A stretch of DNA of 64,000 nt, taken from Epiperipatus broadwayi (lineage: Eukaryota; Onychophora; Udeonychophora; Euonychophora; Peripatidae). Every line of letters starts with the position of its first letter. Positions within the stretch are counted from its first letter, which is position 1. Location: NCBI GenBank assembly GCA_028023455.1, contig JAQFVV010012396.1, positions 21,762,750 through 21,826,749 on the forward strand, in the 5' to 3' direction. This document shows, piece by piece, positions 33,730 through 44,639 of the stretch. Under the pieces are notes generated by a model. That model saw only the letters and a program-made list of their open reading frames with translations, had not been told where the DNA came from and searched no databases. A program made the position numbers and the translations under genes.

Positions 33730-35400
33730 TCATTTTCAATTATCATTGATCCACTATATGTTGAACGTCTCTTCAAAGTTGGATCCAATTTCTCTGAACT
33801 CTAGTCTCTCTTCTCCACATCAGCAAATTTCCTTATTTCATCTATCCATCTTATATATTGACTCTCAATAGGACTTTTGTATTTCCTTAGGATCCCGATT
33901 AAGACTTCAACAACCATTTACTATTATTTATTTTACCAATATATTCAGTTCAATTCCATTTCAGACCCTTAATTCTTTCAATGATGATAATGGTATCTGT
34001 TTCTTCTCTTACATATGCATTTTATTTTTTAAGCCAATAAACATCATATGACCACCACTTCTTATGCTTGTGTGTAACTGTGGCAATATGTATAGTGAGT
34101 TTTGATTGTTTTATAAGATTTTATTTTTTGTTCTCTTATTATTATTCCTAACATACATTTATTCATACTTCATTGAATGGTCTGAAGTGTCTGTATTGTT
34201 TTTTTTAAGTGCCCAAGTTTCAGATTTATAATTAAGAACAAGTAAACAATGTTCAACAAAAACATTCTAATCACAGAGACATAATTCCTGTTAATATTAA
34301 GTCATATGTTTTTATCTTTATTAATAGTCTGTCTAAGGTATTTTTAATTATTAACATCTTCTAATTCACTCATTATCAAGTTTTATTTTTATTTTTTTAG
34401 GAAAAGTCATTGAATATTACTTTAGTTGTTTTAGTATTTAATTTTAGTTCTACTTTCTTACTTTAATCTGATAACAATTACATTTTATGCAACTCTTAAG
34501 TATTATTTGAAAAAATAACCACAAGACATACATAATCTCAATTACTCTCCATTACTTTGACTTCCTTAACCTCCCAATTTAACACACAAAATATTTCTTG
34601 TATTTCTTGTAAAATGGCTGTAAAATATTTTGGAGATATGGAAACACCCTATTGTTTACCTTTCACAATGCAGATTTTCTTAGTATTACTATGTACTCTA
34701 ATCATTGCTGTTTCAGTTTTGGTAAATATCCTTCAGAATATAATGATATTTTGGGACTACATCATAATGATCCAACACTTTAATGTCTGTACTGATATTT
34801 ATAAAATCAAATGTCCTTTTCATAATCTTCAAATTTAAAGAATAATCACAACTCATATTCATTGGTTTTTTCTATAAGTTCTCTCAATATTCGAAGGTGA
34901 CCTACTGTTCTAAAACCATTTTAAAATCCAGCTTATTCTTTTAGTTGGTTCAAATCCAAGGTTCACTGTAGATGAGTTGTAACTATATTGGTAAAAAAAA
35001 AATATAGACTTTAATATTTTTATCAACTTTTTTTAAATATCAAATATTACCACTGTATTCTTCCAATCATTTTGCATATCTTATTAGGTAGTTAAATTTA
35101 CAACAACTTTTCTATTTTGTCTCCATTATTTTCTTAGAGTTTTTCCCTTTTTTATAGATTTATTTGCATGTCTCACTTTATTCAAAATGCTGAACAATTC
35201 AGAAAGTACAGTTAATTGTAGAGATACTTTGTTTTCTTGTTATTTATTACCACATAGTTCTCTATAGAATTCTTCTATGTTTTTCATGATTTAATTCTTT
35301 ATACAAATTTTCTACATATTTTATGATTTTATTTCTTCTTAGTAATAGTTTTGCCTTTTTTTCTTGTTACAGAAACGTTTCCTACCAATACTTTTGAAAT
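33730..35400 (-). mobile_element. RTE-like LINE relic, minus strand
   Basis: The left end (33,765-33,880) is a decayed copy of the conserved RTE C-terminal coding block seen at 13.3 kb (TTCTCCACAT, TTTCATCTATCCATCTTA). Further along the minus strand come a decayed YGSETW block (about 34,195-34,260) and an EQAGF block (about 34,915-34,950) in the expected order and spacing for RTE ORF2. A family A fragment (34,030-34,115) is inserted. No open frame survives. Confidence 0.65.
34030..34115 (-). repeat. Family A fragment inside the RTE relic
   Basis: CCAATAAACATCATATGACC through TATGTATAGTGAGTTTTG matches the outer end of the 15.7-kb copy. It is inserted in, and therefore younger than, the surrounding LINE relic. 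Confidence 0.75.
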
Positions 35401-36179
35401 ATTTATTTTCTTCTACACTTTTCCTTACTAATTCACGATTATATTTTTATTAATACTTTTTGTACCATTTTAAAAACTCTAGAGATGCCTTTGTTTATTA
35501 CTTCATTTATTACGAAATAGACTTATTTATACAAAGTAAAAAGTTGATAACAAAGCAAAAACACTTTTAAGATTTAAAATTTTTAATAGAATGTTTTGAA
35601 TTAAGTAAAATAAAAATCCATTTTGAACTTCTTGCAAAATTCTTTCTAAAGTAAATAAAAAGTAAAACAAAATAAAATTATCTTTGTTTATAAAAAATAA
35701 TATTTGATTGTATTATTCTTTTTAATAAAATAAATATAGCGATTAATTTAAAAAAAAAAAAAAAGACTATCCATGTGGATAAATATTGCATCAATGTTTG
35801 TGATTTCTTAATGATAGACATCAGAAAAATGGTTAGTTTGAAAAACAATGGACGTATAATCTATGACATGTATTTTTATGACTCAGAATTTAAAACTAAT
35901 GAAAGAGAATAATGAATATTGAAAAATGTTATTTATATGCATAAATTCAATGTATATTCTAAGATATTTTTCTGGCGAGAAAATTCACATTTATTTACTA
36001 GACTAAAGAAAAATAAAAAAAAAAGGAGTAGTCTTTTCAATATTATATATATTATAACTCTATTAAACATAAAAATGTTTGATTATGAATACTTCAGTTA
36101 GTATCAAAGTATTTATAAGTCAGTTTTTAATAACTCTTTTAAAAATAGTTATATTGACTTACAAAATAAAATTGACCAT
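35401..36179. other. AT-rich non-coding DNA, nothing recognised
   Basis: A 17-A run lies at about 35,748-35,764. No gene was recognised. Confidence 0.45.
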
Positions 36180-36650
36180 GGTTATATAATCAATATAACT
36201 GATACACATAACCCACATATATGTGAAAAAGATAAATGATATCCAATATATATATATTTCATGCTCAACCAGCACTCATCAGTTAGTCTGATCATCACCC
36301 CCATATATATATAATCAGTGCTCAGTTTACATTAAGATAGCAAATCTACACTTTTTAATTGATGGGCTTTAATCTTCTCCACTTTCCAATTCTTCAGCCA
36401 TCCATATTACTGAAAATCTGATGATGGAATGCTCAAAGACCTTGATGATGTGAATATTATAGTCATCCTCATGCTGACCTTAAGTCAATGTGACCCTTCA
36501 TATATATGACTTTAATAAGCCCATTTAAATACACAGAAGAGGGATGGGTAGAATACAGGCTGAATATGTGTATTGGTTATATTAGATAGAGTGGATGACA
36601 GTAGGAAGTTTGAAAGGATGGGTTCAAATTCTCTTTAATTGCATCTAGAT
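36180..36650. repeat. Family B copy with inverted end
   Basis: A minus-sense unit from about 36,195 through the hammerhead and the GATGATGGAATGCTC block near 36,421, followed by a plus-sense end fragment (about 36,560-36,640) finishing with the B-box-like GGTTCAAATTC. Confidence 0.8.
36243..36287 (-). ncRNA. Hammerhead ribozyme, type I (family B)
   Basis: Minus strand: stem I ACUAA (36,283-36,287), CUGAUGA (36,276-36,282), stem II GUGCU...AGCAU (36,261-36,275, G-U closing pair), GAAA (36,257-36,260), stem III (AU)5, cleavage A at 36,247, UUGG (36,243-36,246). The core is canonical and stem I has four pairs including one G-U. Confidence 0.8.
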
Positions 36651-37349
36651 TTAGTATATACATTATACTTGTACTTCAAGATCATATAATCAATAATTTT
36701 CTGATCCTTATTATAGAAATAGACATTTTTATAAATCATCCTGGATTGAGAAAAATTGTATTAATAATTTTTCATTTCTTTTCAGATTCTAAATTTTCAT
36801 CTCATTAAAAATTTTCTTTTCCTCATTCTAAATCAGATAATTGTAAAGGAAAGCATTTAGTTGATCAAAATTCCTATAAGACACTGGATGTTTATTTATA
36901 AAAATATTCCTTTTGTGTGGAAAATAAATAATAGTTTATTTCCTGTTAATATGTCTTTTTTAAATCCTATTAAAACTATCATATAAAAATTTCCAGCTAT
37001 TTTTCCCAAATTCATTATACCCTCAGCATAACATTTAATGCAGAAAATACAGTAATAACATATAATAATAATAACTATAGGGAAATTTATTTTGAATACT
37101 TTTCTTTATCTACTAGTAAAAAAATTAGCATAAAATCAATGAGAGAAAAAGTAAACATATCTATTAGCATTCACTATTTGAATTTCAATAAATTCTTTCT
37201 TGACATTCTAATAGCAAAACAAAAATAATGGGTATTTAGATGCCAATGAATCTTACTTTATATAATGTTCAAATGTTCCTTGAAAATATTTTAAGAATAT
37301 TGTTTATACAATGTTAATATAAATTATACTTTTATACATATACACATTG
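36651..37349. other. AT-rich non-coding DNA, nothing recognised
   Basis: No feature was recognised. Confidence 0.5.
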
Positions 37350-38678
37350 GAATGATGTCCTCTATTTATAACCTCACTGGGCTTCAATACTTTTTTTTTA
37401 TGGAGCTTTGACTAATTTTTTATGATTTTCTGGTTGAATTAATTTTCTTATCCCTTCTTTACATAATACTTTTCACCATCTCTAGCTTTCTCTTTTCTCC
37501 CTATCAATGTTTTTTTCTTTTCTTTATTTCATTTTCATTATTTTTCTGGGTAACATAGTAAAGCCTTCTTGTTTCTATTTGAATGTTAGAATGCAGGAAG
37601 TTAAATGTCTTCCTAATTAGGTAATTCTTGAATCAGAATAGTTTGAGCTTATATTTTTCTATAGAAGCTTGGTTAAATCAATAATTTGTTTATCCTTCTT
37701 TACTTGATAACACATTTAGAATTTACCAAATTTACAGTTCTATGCAAAATATTACTAGGGTTGTTGGTTCTCCTATATCTAGTCATTGCTATGTTTTACT
37801 TTTTTTTTTTTTCATAAATCTACATAGCTTGAAATTTTCTTAATTCACAGTCTTAAATTTATCTTAGGAAATAGATATACCTTAAACATACTTTTTTTAT
37901 TTTTAGAACTGGGCAATTTTTTGATTTTACTTGAAGATGTTTTAGTTGGCTGTAATACCAGTATTATTATTGGTGATTTTAATTTTCCAGCTTTATTTCA
38001 GGGTAGAATTTTTATTCTTTTTTCTTTTCTTTCTTCTGAAGCTTCTAGAATGCAGCATTTTTATAAACTTTTTTTGTTAATGCTTTTCATTGTACGCTGA
38101 CTAAGTTCTAAGTAATTTATGAATAGTTAGTTTCGTAATGCTATTCATCATTCACCCATTGAGTTTTTTCATTAAGTTGAATGATAAATAATTTTGTCCT
38201 CACTTATTACAAAAAAAAAAAATTCATAGGAAATATAACTATCTGGATTTTTGTAAGCATATTTCTAAAATCAATTGGAATTTATTATACTCCTCTAATG
38301 ATATTAATCATTGTTATATTATTTTTTACAAATTTTTAATGGATTAATTGATTTATATATTCCCAATATTTTTTTTTTCAGGATGGCTTTCCCCATTGTT
38401 ACTCTAATTAAAATTATTAAAAGGAAACTTTAACATACTCTATTTTAAAATGCAGAATATTTTTTTTTATAATATTTTTTTTCAAAAGCTAGATAAATAT
38501 GTTTACAAAAGAGATTTGCAAAATATATTTATATTTTTGAAATACAAACACAATTCATATACTTGGAATTTAATATATAGGGGGTTTGAATGTAGATTTT
38601 GAAGCTCCCTGTAGCTATCCACTCTATTTCATATAACTTATACACGTGACCACACACATGAAAAAAATAAATCTCCAA

Positions 38679-38719
38679 TATATATATATATTGTGCTAAA
38701 CCAGCACTCATCAGTTGGT
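38679..38719 (-). ncRNA. Hammerhead ribozyme relic (family B)
   Basis: ACCAA, CUGAUGA (38,708-38,714) and a perfect stem II GUGCU...AGCAC (38,693-38,707) are intact, but the following GAAA reads AAUA, so the catalytic core is broken. Confidence 0.6.
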
Positions 38720-38750
38720 CCAGATCATCATCTTCCACACATATATCTGA

Positions 38751-38793
38751 ACCAACTGATGATTGCTGGTTCAGCATGAAACACATATATTGG
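38751..38793 (+). ncRNA. Hammerhead ribozyme, type I (family B)
   Basis: ACCAA (38,751-38,755), CUGAUGA (38,756-38,762), stem II UGCU/AGCA (38,763-38,777), GAAA (38,778-38,781), stem III with one C-A mismatch, cleavage A38,789, UUGG (38,790-38,793). Confidence 0.75.
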
Positions 38794-39027
38794 AGAACAT
38801 TTATCTTATTTCAAATGTGTGGTCATGTGTATCAGTTATATGAGATAAAGTGGATAGGTAAAAGGAACTTGAAAGTGTGTGTTCAAAAATATATTAAGAA
38901 ATTGAGAATATTTCTTCTAAACATAAAAGTTTTTGGAAATTTATTAATATCTCTGGTCTGGGTAGGAAACAAGTTCTAACAAATCATCATTTTATCTTAA
39001 TTGCTAATGATTTGTCTAAACAGTTTG

Positions 39028-39029
<2 letters not shown>

Positions 39030-39122
<93 letters not shown>
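39030..39122. repeat. (TA)n microsatellite, about 93 bp
   Basis: Perfect TA run inside the LINE relic. Flanks TGCTT and ATGACAA match those of the tract at 3100-3193. Confidence 0.97.
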
Positions 39123-39124
<2 letters not shown>

Positions 39125-40024
39125 CAATCTGCATTCTTTTTGTTATTTTCCTATTGTTTATTGTATAACTGATGTCTGAAAAAATCATCATTGCAGCTAT
39201 TAAGCAGCATAAAACCATTTCTAATGTTTAATATTATAATATTCATTCTTTTATTTACAATTTTAACAGAATTTATTTCTGCCCCTCTTGCTTTCATTTT
39301 TAATCATTTTCTATTCACAAGTATTTTTCTGTTACACTAAAATGTGCCAAACTGATACACATATTTGCCTCTTGTAGTTATGTTAATAACAATAGAATTA
39401 ATTCAGTTTTACACACTATTGCATGAATGTTGGAGAAGTGTGTTTTTAAAGAAAACTATTTGAGATGTAAATAATATTTATTTCCTTTTCATGGCATGGA
39501 TTCATTCCTAATAGATGAATGGAAATTAATTTTATTTATACTTATGATTATATAACATATATGATAGAGGGACAACAAAGACTTGATAGCATTTATTTTG
39601 ATTTATCAAAAGCTTTTGATAAAGTAGATCACATCATTTTCTTTAACAAAGTACACAAATTATTTTTTTTCTTTTAAACTTATTCTTTGCTCCATTCTTT
39701 TTATTTTATTTAGTCATACAGAATATGCTATATTTAGTGATAAAAAAATCACCTAGTGATGAATGTAATTTAAGTGTTGCTCAGAATAGTAGTGTGCCTA
39801 TGCTATTTAATATTTATATCAATGATCTTAACTTCCTGCCTGAATTTTTTATATTTTATGCTATGCTGACATTGGAAAAATCTTTAGAAGAACCACATCA
39901 GATATTAAAAGCACTCTTCTTTATAAATAATATGCTAATTTTAATAAATGTTCTCTTGTCTCAATTTCAAACAAAATCTGATAATCTGAGTTTTTGTACC
40001 TTATTAATTTCTCAAATGGAAGAC

Positions 40025-41190
40025 AATTTCTGATAATGCACTATTTTTTAAATATTATAAAGCTCCATGCACTCTCCTGCGGGTAAGAATCACTTAAGTT
40101 TAGAGAGTACAGTCTATATACAACAACTATTAAGATCATGCTTAAATAAGGGCTTGATTCTATTGTGTGCCTAATGTTATAATCAAATATTCACTTATAC
40201 AAATCTATTTAACCCATCGCAGGAGAAAGATAGTGTCTCATTTTAACTACCTATGATTAGACAAACATGACTTATAAATGTAAACCTATTATTATAAAGT
40301 GCTGAAAACTTTGAAATTATTCAAATGGAAGTCAATCTCTAATAATGCACTATTTCTTAATTATTATTAATCTCCATGCACTCTCCCACCAGTAAGAGTT
40401 TAAAAAACTTACATGAATCACTCAAGTTTAGAGAGTACATTCTAAATACACCAACTCTTACAGACCATGCTTAAATCAGGGCTAGAGTCTATTGTATGCC
40501 TGGTGTTATAATAAAATAGTCAATTGTACAAATTTATTTAAAAGTGGGTATATATAGAATATATGCTCTAAACTTAAGTGATTCACTTAAGTTTTTTAAA
40601 CTCTTACTGGCAGGAGTGCACGAAGATTTATAATATTTAAGAAATAGCACATTATCAAAAATTGACTTGAATAATTTCAAAGTTTTCAACATTTAATAAT
40701 AATAGGTTTACATTTATAAGTCATGTTTGTTTAATCATAGGTGGTTAAAAATGAGACACTGTCTTTCACCTGCAATGGTTAAATAGATTTGTACAATTGA
40801 ATATTTGAGTATAATATCAGGCACACAATAAACTCAAGCCCTGATTTAAACATGATATGTAAGAGTTGGTGTATATACAATGTATGCTCTAAATTTAAGT
40901 GGTTCACTTAAGTTTTTTAAACTCTTACCATCTGGAGAGACTACAGAGATTTCTAATATTTAAGTAATAGTGCATTATTGGTGTTTGATTTCTATTTGAA
41001 TAATTTCTAAATTTTCAGTACTTTATAATAATAGGTTTATTATTTTTTATAAAATTAATTTTGTTGTACCTCAAAAAGATGGTGTGGAGATTTATAATAT
41101 TTAAGAAATAGTGCATTATCGGTGTTTGCATTTGAATAATTTCAAAATTTTCAGTACTTTATAATAATAGGTTTATTATTTTTTATAAAT
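40025..41190. repeat. Inverted, internally tandem repeat (family E) inserted in the LINE relic
   Basis: A unit of about 300 bp (starting near CTGATAATGCACTATT) occurs twice in the plus sense (from about 40,033 and 40,338) and then in inverted order on the right (about 40,549-40,860 and 40,860-41,030), with a further partial copy to about 41,165. The block CTTAAGTTTAGAGAGTAC is a useful landmark. The right side also duplicates a short piece of the host LINE (TTGTACCTCAAAAAGAT). No ribozyme core or coding frame was recognised. Confidence 0.75.
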
Positions 41191-41479
41191 TTAATTCTGT
41201 TGTACCTCAAAAAGATATGAGAAATTTATTTTCTAATTTTGGTTCTTTTCATTATCATATTGACAATATTATTAATAAAGCTTTAAATGTCATGGGGCTA
41301 TCTTCAGTCATTAAAAAAGATTGCTCAGGAGCTCATAAAAAGTTTGAGAACCAGATCTATGAGCACCAAAATCAATTCTAGAACTTAGTGATCCCATGTT
41401 GGGCACTGTCAACTGTTACCAAAGCCATGATTGTATTTTTAGTAAAGATATAAAATACAAATTATTCATGACAATAGTT

Positions 41480-41905
41480 TTCAGCAGTAGCTTCCTCTCA
41501 GTCATATCACACAATGCAAACCTTAGTAGTCATTGGTTGCAGGAAGGCTTGTGCATAAAATTCCATCTATTGCCTATTTACCTAATATCCCCAGGCTAGT
41601 TTCTAGCTTGTGGCATATATCAGTGAGAAGTTTTGGATTTGAGAGAACTGCATAGATCTAAGTATTCAATGCCTTCAAATGCCATCTTTTACCTATTTAG
41701 TTAACACTATAAAACTAAGAGATCAAGATCAAAAAAAAAAACTTTTAATATTTTCAACCCAAACTCATTTGCCTGTATAGCTTTCATATAGATTTGAACC
41801 CAATTCAATATCTATATTTTTTGGTTTTTCCTTGGTTTATCAAAACCACAATCTCCATCATCATATAGGCAGAAACAGTGTAAAAACATCAAAACATCAC
41901 TTGAT
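41480..41905 (-). repeat. Family A monomer, minus sense, decayed ribozyme
   Basis: It carries the GCAGGAAGGCTTGTGCATAA block, a hammerhead remnant (about 41,590-41,630; GAAAC-UAG kept, CUGAUGA changed to CUGAUAU), a GGGTTCAAATC B box on the minus strand (about 41,797-41,807) and a tRNA-like head to about 41,865. Confidence 0.8.
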
Positions 41906-42235
41906 CACCATTTCTTATGCTTACATAATAATATTTATTAGTGGTAGTAAACTCTCCATACAGTAGTACCACTCAATGCAAGCTTTTGCATTGAATGGAT
42001 GCAGGAAGTGAAATCTTTACATCTAGGTGCAATGGTCTCAGATACAAAGCTCTTCATTGATTAAAACCACAAGTTAGAAACTAGTCCAGGGATTCTGGAT
42101 GATTAGACACTAGATGGGGATTTTATCCACAAATCCTCTTACATCCATTGATTACTAAGACTTGTAACTACTCTATGGAGAGTTTTTTATTTCTAATAAA
42201 AGTATTGGGTAGGCATAAGAAATTATGATCATGCA
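41906..42235. repeat. Family A inverted dimer, decayed ribozyme
   Basis: A minus-sense arm to about 42,010 and a plus-sense arm from about 42,020. The plus arm keeps GAAACUAGUC (42,077-42,086), but the CUGAUGA equivalent reads UUGAUUA (42,057-42,063). Confidence 0.75.
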
Positions 42236-43107
42236 TTGTTTTGGTGACAATAGTTATCCCTATAATAGATTATTATTCAAACATCTGGAATTCTCATTTT
42301 AACCAAACTTTTGCTTTATTAAGTCAGTTTTTAATAAATTCACAAAGTATGTTTTTCTAAAAATGAAGAGGATCTTCATCTTAGTTTCAAGCAACAATAT
42401 AAAGATCTAAAATTTCTTTAAAAAAATATGAATGAAATAATAGTATATGAAATATTTCCAATTTTTTGAATTAAATCCTATATCATGATATTTAATCTTT
42501 TTATTGTTTTATATTCAACCTTTTATAATTTTCAATATTCTTAAGTTTTCAATTTTATTTAAATAAGTTTTCTAATATAATCAGGTTTTTATTAATATTA
42601 ATTATTTTAATTTAGATCCTAAGCAATTCTGTAATATTATTAAAATTAAATACTATTTTTGATTTGTTTAAATTTATTCTATTCATATAGAATTTTTTTT
42701 GGTTGCTTTTTTTGATTACGATGTAATATACAATTTGTATTTTCTGTTTTATCTATTTTTATGTATATTGTTAATTGGCTTTTATAGGTTTTTTTTTTTT
42801 GCATTTAAAATATATGTAAAATGGTAAATTCATAATGTAATGCGTCTGTATAATCACAGAATATAAATTTAGAGAAAAAAATATTAATCACATTTAAAAA
42901 TAGAAAGGCTGGAATATAAAAGATAAATGATAATAGACAGCTAAACTAAAAGTTCGTTGTATTATTTGAAAGGCAGGAATTAAGTTTTTTAAACTATAGG
43001 TAAAAAGTTCAAGAACTGAAAGAGTAAAATTTAAATAAACGTGAAAATTGCGTACATTAATATATGTATTTAAAAACATAATACAAATATAATATTAAAA
43101 TGTTCTT
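42236..43107. other. AT-rich non-coding DNA, nothing recognised
   Basis: No feature was recognised. Confidence 0.5.
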
Positions 43108-43527
43108 CTTCCTCCTTCTCCTCTTCTTCTTCTTATTATTATGATGATGATGTTTTAAAAGGCAAACAAAAAAATTTCTTTTAATTTGTTTAGTCTGAGA
43201 GCATTAATATTTATTAATATTAATTATTATTGTGTGTGAAAGTGTAATTAGTGGTTAGAAGTATTTGAAAGATTGAAAATTGTGTTTTTTATTTGTTTTA
43301 AAGTTTTTTCAGTTTATTTATATATATAGACATTTTTTTAAAAAATTATTATAATTTATTTTTTGTTTTGTTTTATTATTTATATATTGTTATTTTATAT
43401 ATAGAATTATTATTATTTTTTTATTTTTAACAAAGTTATTTTGTTGATTAGTTTTTTGTAAATTTGTTATTAAAAGATTTACTTTTGAGAAAAATATAAC
43501 GTTCGAAAAACATAAAATAAAAAAAAA

Positions 43528-44379
43528 ATGGATTGTATTTGTATTTCAAAATGTTTATATAATCGGGAAAAGGATATTAAGCGTGCTGTTGTAGAATGTA
43601 CTATATGTGATGAGGTATATCACTTGATATGTTTAAATAAGACTAGGAATGATGTAAAAGGTTTATGGTTATGCAGTCAGTGTATTAATATGATAAAAGA
43701 GGTGAGAAAGTGTTTTCAAAGTGTAGATAGTCGAAGAATAGTGGGTGGAGAAAGTAATAGTGTAATGAAGATGATTAGTCAAAGAATAAATAAGATAGAG
43801 GAAGAACTGAAGGATGTAGAAGTAAAATTAAAATCATTAGAGATAAAATATGCGGAGATAAAGGAATTATTGAGTAGGAATGATAAGGAAGAAATAGATA
43901 AGGAGGACCAGAAGGTATTAGAAAATGTTATGGATGGAATAGAAAAAATAGATTATGAAACAGTATTGATAGGAGATTCACTAATTAGAGAATGTGGGGA
44001 TATAATTGCAAGGGAAAATAGAAGTAGGTATGTAAGAGTATGTTTTCCTGGAGCTAGAATTAGGAATGTAGTAGATAAAGTTAAAAAACAAGGTAGTAGA
44101 GATGTATATGTTATGGTGGGGACTAATAATTTATTAGAATCATCAGAGAGAATAATGGATGAGTATGTAGATTTGATTAGGAATTTGATTATGATTAAAG
44201 GAAGAGTAGAAATAGTTGGATTATTACCAAGGTTTGACAAGAGTTACTTGTTAGATAGGGCATGTTCTATAAATGAGAGATTGAAAAAATTGTGTGAGAG
44301 AAATAATGTTATGTTTGTGGATGTGTGGGATTGTTTTATTGGAAAGAGAGAGTTATATAGTAAAGATGGGTTGCATTAG
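43528..44379 (+). CDS. LINE ORF1: PHD-type zinc finger, coiled coil and SGNH esterase domain
   Basis: 283 residues. Cys3/Cys5, Cys24-x2-Cys27, His32-x2-Cys35 and Trp47-x-Cys49-x2-Cys52 form a PHD-like zinc finger. Residues about 80-125 are rich in E, K, I and L with heptad spacing and probably form a coiled coil. From about 143 an SGNH/GDSL fold follows: GDS (149-151, nucleophile Ser151), GTNN (198-201) and the catalytic DGLH (Asp280, His283) at the very end. ORF1 proteins of several LINE clades carry esterases of this kind and act as RNA-binding chaperones in the ribonucleoprotein (known of the family). The stop directly after His283 seems to be a one-base frameshift: the shifted frame continues with the usual hydrophobic C-terminal helix (LGSLIYKEFF). 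The start is the first ATG after a long leader. Confidence 0.85.
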   Translation: MDCICISKCLYNREKDIKRAVVECTICDEVYHLICLNKTRNDVKGLWLCSQCINMIKEVRKCFQSVDSRRIVGGESNSVMKMISQRINKIEEELKDVEVKLKSLEIKYAEIKELLSRNDKEEIDKEDQKVLENVMDGIEKIDYETVLIGDSLIRECGDIIARENRSRYVRVCFPGARIRNVVDKVKKQGSRDVYVMVGTNNLLESSERIMDEYVDLIRNLIMIKGRVEIVGLLPRFDKSYLLDRACSINERLKKLCERNNVMFVDVWDCFIGKRELYSKDGLH

Positions 44380-44639
44380 GAAAAAAAGGAAGTGAAGTTT
44401 TAGGGAGTTTGATTTATAAAGAATTTTTTTCAGGGAAACTTATAAAGGGGGGGAGGGGGTTAAATTGTAATATTATTAAAAAGAATGGATGGAATATAAG
44501 AAGTAAGCAAAAGGAATTTGATTTTGATATAAATATAGATATGGAGAAGGAATGAGTTTGTAAAATTAATGGTAAGAAAGTAAGTTATAAATGTAATGGG
44601 GAAGAAAGAAAAGAATTTATAAAAGAGTAGTTAGGAAAG

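Larger units (their letters stand above)
38565..38905. repeat. Family B head-to-head inverted dimer
   Basis: The minus-sense arm (38,565-38,740) and plus-sense arm (38,741-38,905) meet near the palindromic CACACATATAT. The right arm carries a usable-looking hammerhead. The left arm's core has lost GAAA. Confidence 0.85.
37350..41390 (+). mobile_element. CR1/L2/Jockey-like LINE relic, broken by insertions
   Basis: Plus-strand blocks appear in the right order: endonuclease GDFNFP (37,972-37,989), RT motif A DLSKAFDKVDH (39,600-39,632), motif B region LFNIYINDL (39,800-39,829) and the post-RT block HYHIDNIINKALNVMGL (about 41,250-41,300). The element is interrupted by a family B pair, a (TA)n tract and a 1.1-kb inverted repeat. 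Stops and frameshifts abound. The 102-codon open frame at 39,725-40,033 is its longest surviving piece. Confidence 0.8.

Noticed and set aside
38997-39218. 73-codon frame rich in alternating I and Y
   Set aside because: It is a translation of the (TA)n microsatellite.
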